Shown here piece by piece: positions 61,784 through 64,000 of a DNA stretch of 64,000 nucleotides. The stretch is from NCBI GenBank assembly GCA_016789455.1, contig JAEUQU010000002.1, forward strand, positions 372,001 through 436,000. Direction: 5' to 3'. This stretch comes from Candidatus Saccharibacteria bacterium. GTDB lineage: Bacteria; Patescibacteriota; Saccharimonadia; Saccharimonadales; Saccharimonadaceae. Made by a program: the position numbers and the translations under genes. The notes beneath the pieces were generated by a model. The model did not search any database. It was not told the origin of the DNA and was given only the letters and a program-made list of their open reading frames with translations. Within the stretch, counting starts at the first letter, position 1. Each line of letters starts with the position of its first letter.

Positions 61784-62974
61784 ATGGCAGCATCACAATT
61801 TGACCGCTCCAAGCCTCACGTCAACGTCGGTACTATGGGCCACGTCGACCACGGTAAAACAACCCTAACCGCTGCGATTACTGCCGTTCTTGCTGCTAAG
61901 CTGCCAAGTGACGTCAACAAGTCTATCGCTTACGACCAGATTGACAATGCTCCAGAAGAGCGCCAGCGTGGTATTACCATCGCTACTTCTCACCAGGAAT
62001 ACGAAAGCGAAGCACGCCACTACGCTCACGTCGACATGCCTGGTCACGCTGACTACGTCAAGAACATGATTACCGGTGCTGCCCAGATCGATGGCGCCGT
62101 CCTGGTCGTCTCCGCTGCTGACGGCCCGATGCCTCAGACCCGCGAGCACGTCCTGCTGGCCCGCCAGGTTGGCGTACCGAAGATCCTGGTCTTCCTGAAC
62201 AAGATGGACATGGCCGACGAAGAGCTCGTCGAGCTGGTTGAGGAAGATGTCCGCGACCTGCTTGCCAAGCAGAGCTTCGACCGTGACTGTCCGATCATCA
62301 AGGGTTCTGCCCTCAAGGCCCTCGAAGACCCGAACAGCGAGTGGGGCGACCGCATTATGGAACTGGTCAAGGCTATGGACGACTACATCCCACAGCCAGA
62401 GCGTGACCTCGACAAGCCATTCCTGATGCCTATCGAAGACGTCTTCTCGATCAAGGGTCGTGGTACTGTTGCTACCGGCCGTATCGAGACTGGTATCGTC
62501 AAGCTGAACGACGAAGTTGAAGTCATCGGTATCCGCGACACCCGCAAGACTGTCGTTACCGGTATCGAAGCTTTCAAGAAGCAGCTGGACCAGGGCCAGG
62601 CTGGTGACAACGCCGGTCTGCTGCTCCGTGGTGTTGAGCGCGACGACATCGAGCGCGGCCAGGTTATCGCCAAGCCGGGTTCCGTTACTCCTCACACCGA
62701 GTTCGACGCCGAGGTCTACGTCCTGACCAAGGAAGAAGGCGGCCGCCACACCCCGTTCTTTAAGGGTTACAAGCCGCAGTTCTACTTCCGCACCACCGAC
62801 GTTACCGGTGAGGTTGAGCTCCCGGCTGACAAGGAAATGGTCATGCCTGGTGACACCATCACCTTCAAGGTCAAGCTGCTGGCTCCGATTGCTATGGACC
62901 AGGGTCTGCGCTTTGCTATCCGCGAAGGCGGCCGCACCGTTGGTGCCGGTGTTGTTACTTCTATCACCAAGTAG
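61784..62974 (+). CDS. tuf: Elongation factor Tu
   Basis: A 396-residue GTPase that delivers aminoacyl-tRNA. [10 protein letters not shown] near 20, effector [12 protein letters not shown] near 60 (TSH-x-E-Y), DMPGHADYV near 82, NKMD near 137; domains II and III are complete. GGGAGAG precedes the ATG. It has its own promoter and terminator. Codon use is noticeably more biased than in neighbours, as expected for very high expression. Confidence 0.98.
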   Translation: MAASQFDRSKPHVNVGTMGHVDHGKTTLTAAITAVLAAKLPSDVNKSIAYDQIDNAPEERQRGITIATSHQEYESEARHYAHVDMPGHADYVKNMITGAAQIDGAVLVVSAADGPMPQTREHVLLARQVGVPKILVFLNKMDMADEELVELVEEDVRDLLAKQSFDRDCPIIKGSALKALEDPNSEWGDRIMELVKAMDDYIPQPERDLDKPFLMPIEDVFSIKGRGTVATGRIETGIVKLNDEVEVIGIRDTRKTVVTGIEAFKKQLDQGQAGDNAGLLLRGVERDDIERGQVIAKPGSVTPHTEFDAEVYVLTKEEGGRHTPFFKGYKPQFYFRTTDVTGEVELPADKEMVMPGDTITFKVKLLAPIAMDQGLRFAIREGGRTVGAGVVTSITK

Positions 62975-62990
62975 TAACAGTCTGCCATTT

Positions 62991-63020
62991 GAAAAACGCC
63001 CTCAACCGGGGGCGTTTTTC
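62991..63020 (+). terminator. tuf terminator
   Basis: 11-bp stem (62991-63001 / 63010-63020) containing five A and five T. Confidence 0.92.
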
Positions 63021-63083
63021 TTGCTTTGTGCGTATTCTGATACCTGGATGCGAATGTCGCAAAACGACAAATGCCCCACGTAG

Positions 63084-63120
63084 TCACGCAGGACACCCGT
63101 CGAGAGCGGAGTGTGCGTGA
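63084..63120 (-). terminator. Possible leftward terminator
   Basis: Inverted repeat TCACGCA (63084-63090) / TGCGTGA (63114-63120) with extra inner pairing, 15 bases after the stop of the gene at 63136; only a weak T-run on the - strand. Confidence 0.4.
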
Positions 63121-63135
63121 CCGCGCGGGGCGGTA

Positions 63136-63765
63136 CTAGGGTGTGCTGGTTGCGGGTTCGCCCTCCTGTTCGTCGCAGTCCTCGTTCAGCCATCGCTCGA
63201 ACTCTTCCTGCGTCAGGCCGATGTCCTCGGGGAGGAGCAGAAGCGACTGTAGGCACTCGGCCACATACTCAGGATTTGCCGCTTCGCCGTTCCGCCAACG
63301 CGCAATCTCGTGATCGAGGCTGACTATAGATGCCGCCCATCTGTCCGGTGATGTCGATGGCGGCAGCGGCGTCTGCGCCAAGACGAACTCCATGAGTCCG
63401 GTGGCCCGTTCACGGTAGCTGTCCGAACCAGCTGGGAGACTGGCGGCGAACTGGTGGGCGCGTCGTACCAGGGAAATTTCCTGGAGTACCTCCGCGACAT
63501 GCTTGCGCAGCGTGCCAGTAGTGTCGCGGATGCCCGCCGCGTAAAAGCGGGCCGCGATGCGCAGCAGTTCGGCGCCTGTCGAAACCGGGGGAGTGGCCTG
63601 CGTCCGGCTGTAGGCCATATTGACCAGTTGCCAGAAGCGCACTTCATTGCCGACGGTCTGCCAGACTTCGGGCAGCAGCTCGTCCGGCACGCCTCTCAGC
63701 TCACGCAGGCGCGCAAGGGCAGTAGAGAAGGTGAGGTTGGGGGTGAAACCGAGCGGAAGATACAT
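63136..63765 (-). CDS. Unknown helical protein, 209 residues
   Basis: Soluble, mostly alpha-helical by pattern (long Leu/Ala/Arg/Glu stretches), ending in an acidic tail (NEDCDEQEGE). No signal peptide, membrane segment or catalytic motif. The ribosome-binding site is weak (GAGAC). Monocistronic, leftward, convergent with tuf. Part of the group of GC-rich solo genes of unknown role. Confidence 0.6.
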   Translation of the reverse strand: MYLPLGFTPNLTFSTALARLRELRGVPDELLPEVWQTVGNEVRFWQLVNMAYSRTQATPPVSTGAELLRIAARFYAAGIRDTTGTLRKHVAEVLQEISLVRRAHQFAASLPAGSDSYRERATGLMEFVLAQTPLPPSTSPDRWAASIVSLDHEIARWRNGEAANPEYVAECLQSLLLLPEDIGLTQEEFERWLNEDCDEQEGEPATSTP

Positions 63766-63851
63766 ACTGTCTCATTTCTGAGTCGGGGCCGTAATGACGG
63801 CGAGTGCTAGTACTAATAAAGTATTACACCACAAAATCATAATTAAGAGAA

Positions 63852-63879
63852 GGCCCCGGCAGCAAACGCCGCCGGGGCC
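63852..63879 (-). terminator. Terminator of the partial edge gene
   Basis: 9-bp perfect stem GGCCCCGGC (63852-63860) / GCCGGGGCC (63871-63879) with a TTCTCTT tail on the - strand. Confidence 0.6.
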
Positions 63880-63896
63880 AGTGCCGGTTGGTACGG

Positions 63897-64000
63897 CTAC
63901 GCCACCCGTCCCTGCGGGAGTCGGTACTCCTCGCACGGCGGGACGTTGGGCAGCAGGATCTCCGGCAGGTCGAAGCCCGTGATCAGGAAGTGGTCGTTGA
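63897..64000 (-). CDS. C-terminal end of an unknown gene (cut by window edge)
   Basis: The - strand is open from the window end to a TAG at 63897-63899, giving NDHFLITGFDLPEILLPNVPP and then CEEYRLPQGRVA. It is followed by a GC-rich hairpin in the right place for a terminator. Too short to assign. Confidence 0.5.
   Translation of the reverse strand, partial: NDHFLITGFDLPEILLPNVPPCEEYRLPQGRVA

Noticed and set aside
63802-63809. Half of a CIRCE element (GAGTGCTA)
   Set aside because: The partner TTAGCACTC arm is missing on either side, unlike the two perfect elements at 9712 and 35044.

Overview
The window is a gene-dense, GC-rich bacterial chromosome segment (roughly 55-60 % GC by eye) holding about 60 protein genes, one tRNA and no rRNA, insertion sequence, prophage or CRISPR array. 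The gene set suggests a small-genome bacterium of the Candidate Phyla Radiation, most likely a Saccharibacteria (TM7) relative. Reasons: a Gram-positive-like HrcA/CIRCE and ClpC stress system without visible outer-membrane genes, a split transketolase, short operons broken up by monocistronic unknown genes, aminoacyl-tRNA synthetases with divergent motifs, and a beta-prime RNA polymerase subunit lacking its zinc cysteines. UGA works as a normal stop, which argues against Gracilibacteria and Absconditabacteria. The taxonomic placement is an inference.

Layout. 0-2.3 kb: two cassettes, each a secreted four-cysteine DUF2690 protein, a strong intercistronic hairpin and a small two-helix membrane protein, plus a further small membrane protein. 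2.3-6.0 kb: sugar-phosphate operon (transketolase halves, class II aldolase, PfkB-family kinase). 6.1-7.0 kb: two leftward unknown genes. 7.2-15.5 kb: conserved unknown protein, nusA, CIRCE-controlled clpC, a HExxH membrane protein, radA and a PIN-TRAM protein. 15.5-18.3 kb: leftward class A penicillin-binding protein. 18.5-23.4 kb: tyrS, recG, a phospholipase C-like protein, rsmD and tRNA-Leu(UAG). 23.4-25.7 kb: leftward secreted lectin and two unknown genes. 26.0-31.1 kb: four overlapping genes for an exopolysaccharide (two family-2 glycosyltransferases, a GH8-like hydrolase, a GT39-like membrane transferase). 31.2-36.4 kb: hisS, an rRNA methyltransferase, a CsbD-like protein, tig, CIRCE-controlled clpP and an unknown protein. 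36.4-37.2 kb: third DUF2690 cassette, leftward and disrupted. 37.6-44.8 kb: rpoB-rpoC. 44.9 kb: fifth small two-helix membrane protein. 45.3-55.6 kb: ADP-heptose synthesis and heptosyltransferase cluster. 55.6-56.3 kb: a candidate small RNA and a lipoprotein. 56.6-63.0 kb: rpsL-rpsG-fusA and tuf, separated by three monocistronic unknown genes. 63.1-64.0 kb: two leftward unknown genes, the last cut by the window edge.

How the parts connect. Transketolase can make sedoheptulose 7-phosphate, the substrate of the GmhA domain in the heptose cluster. That cluster encodes isomerase, kinase, phosphatase and nucleotidyltransferase plus three GT9 and two GT4-like transferases, so it is predicted to decorate the surface with a heptose-containing glycan although no lipid A genes are seen. 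ClpC and ClpP are 25 kb apart but carry the same perfect CIRCE operator over the -35 box, so they should be co-regulated as one protease. Several genes have a -10 box only 6-9 bases before the start codon, implying leaderless mRNAs.

The strongest candidate for an undescribed system is the recurring DUF2690 / hairpin / two-helix membrane protein cassette (three copies, one disrupted, with two extra solo membrane partners, two of these loci flanking rpoBC). The loss of both zinc sites in RpoC and the heptose pathway in an apparently monoderm cell are the next most notable points.
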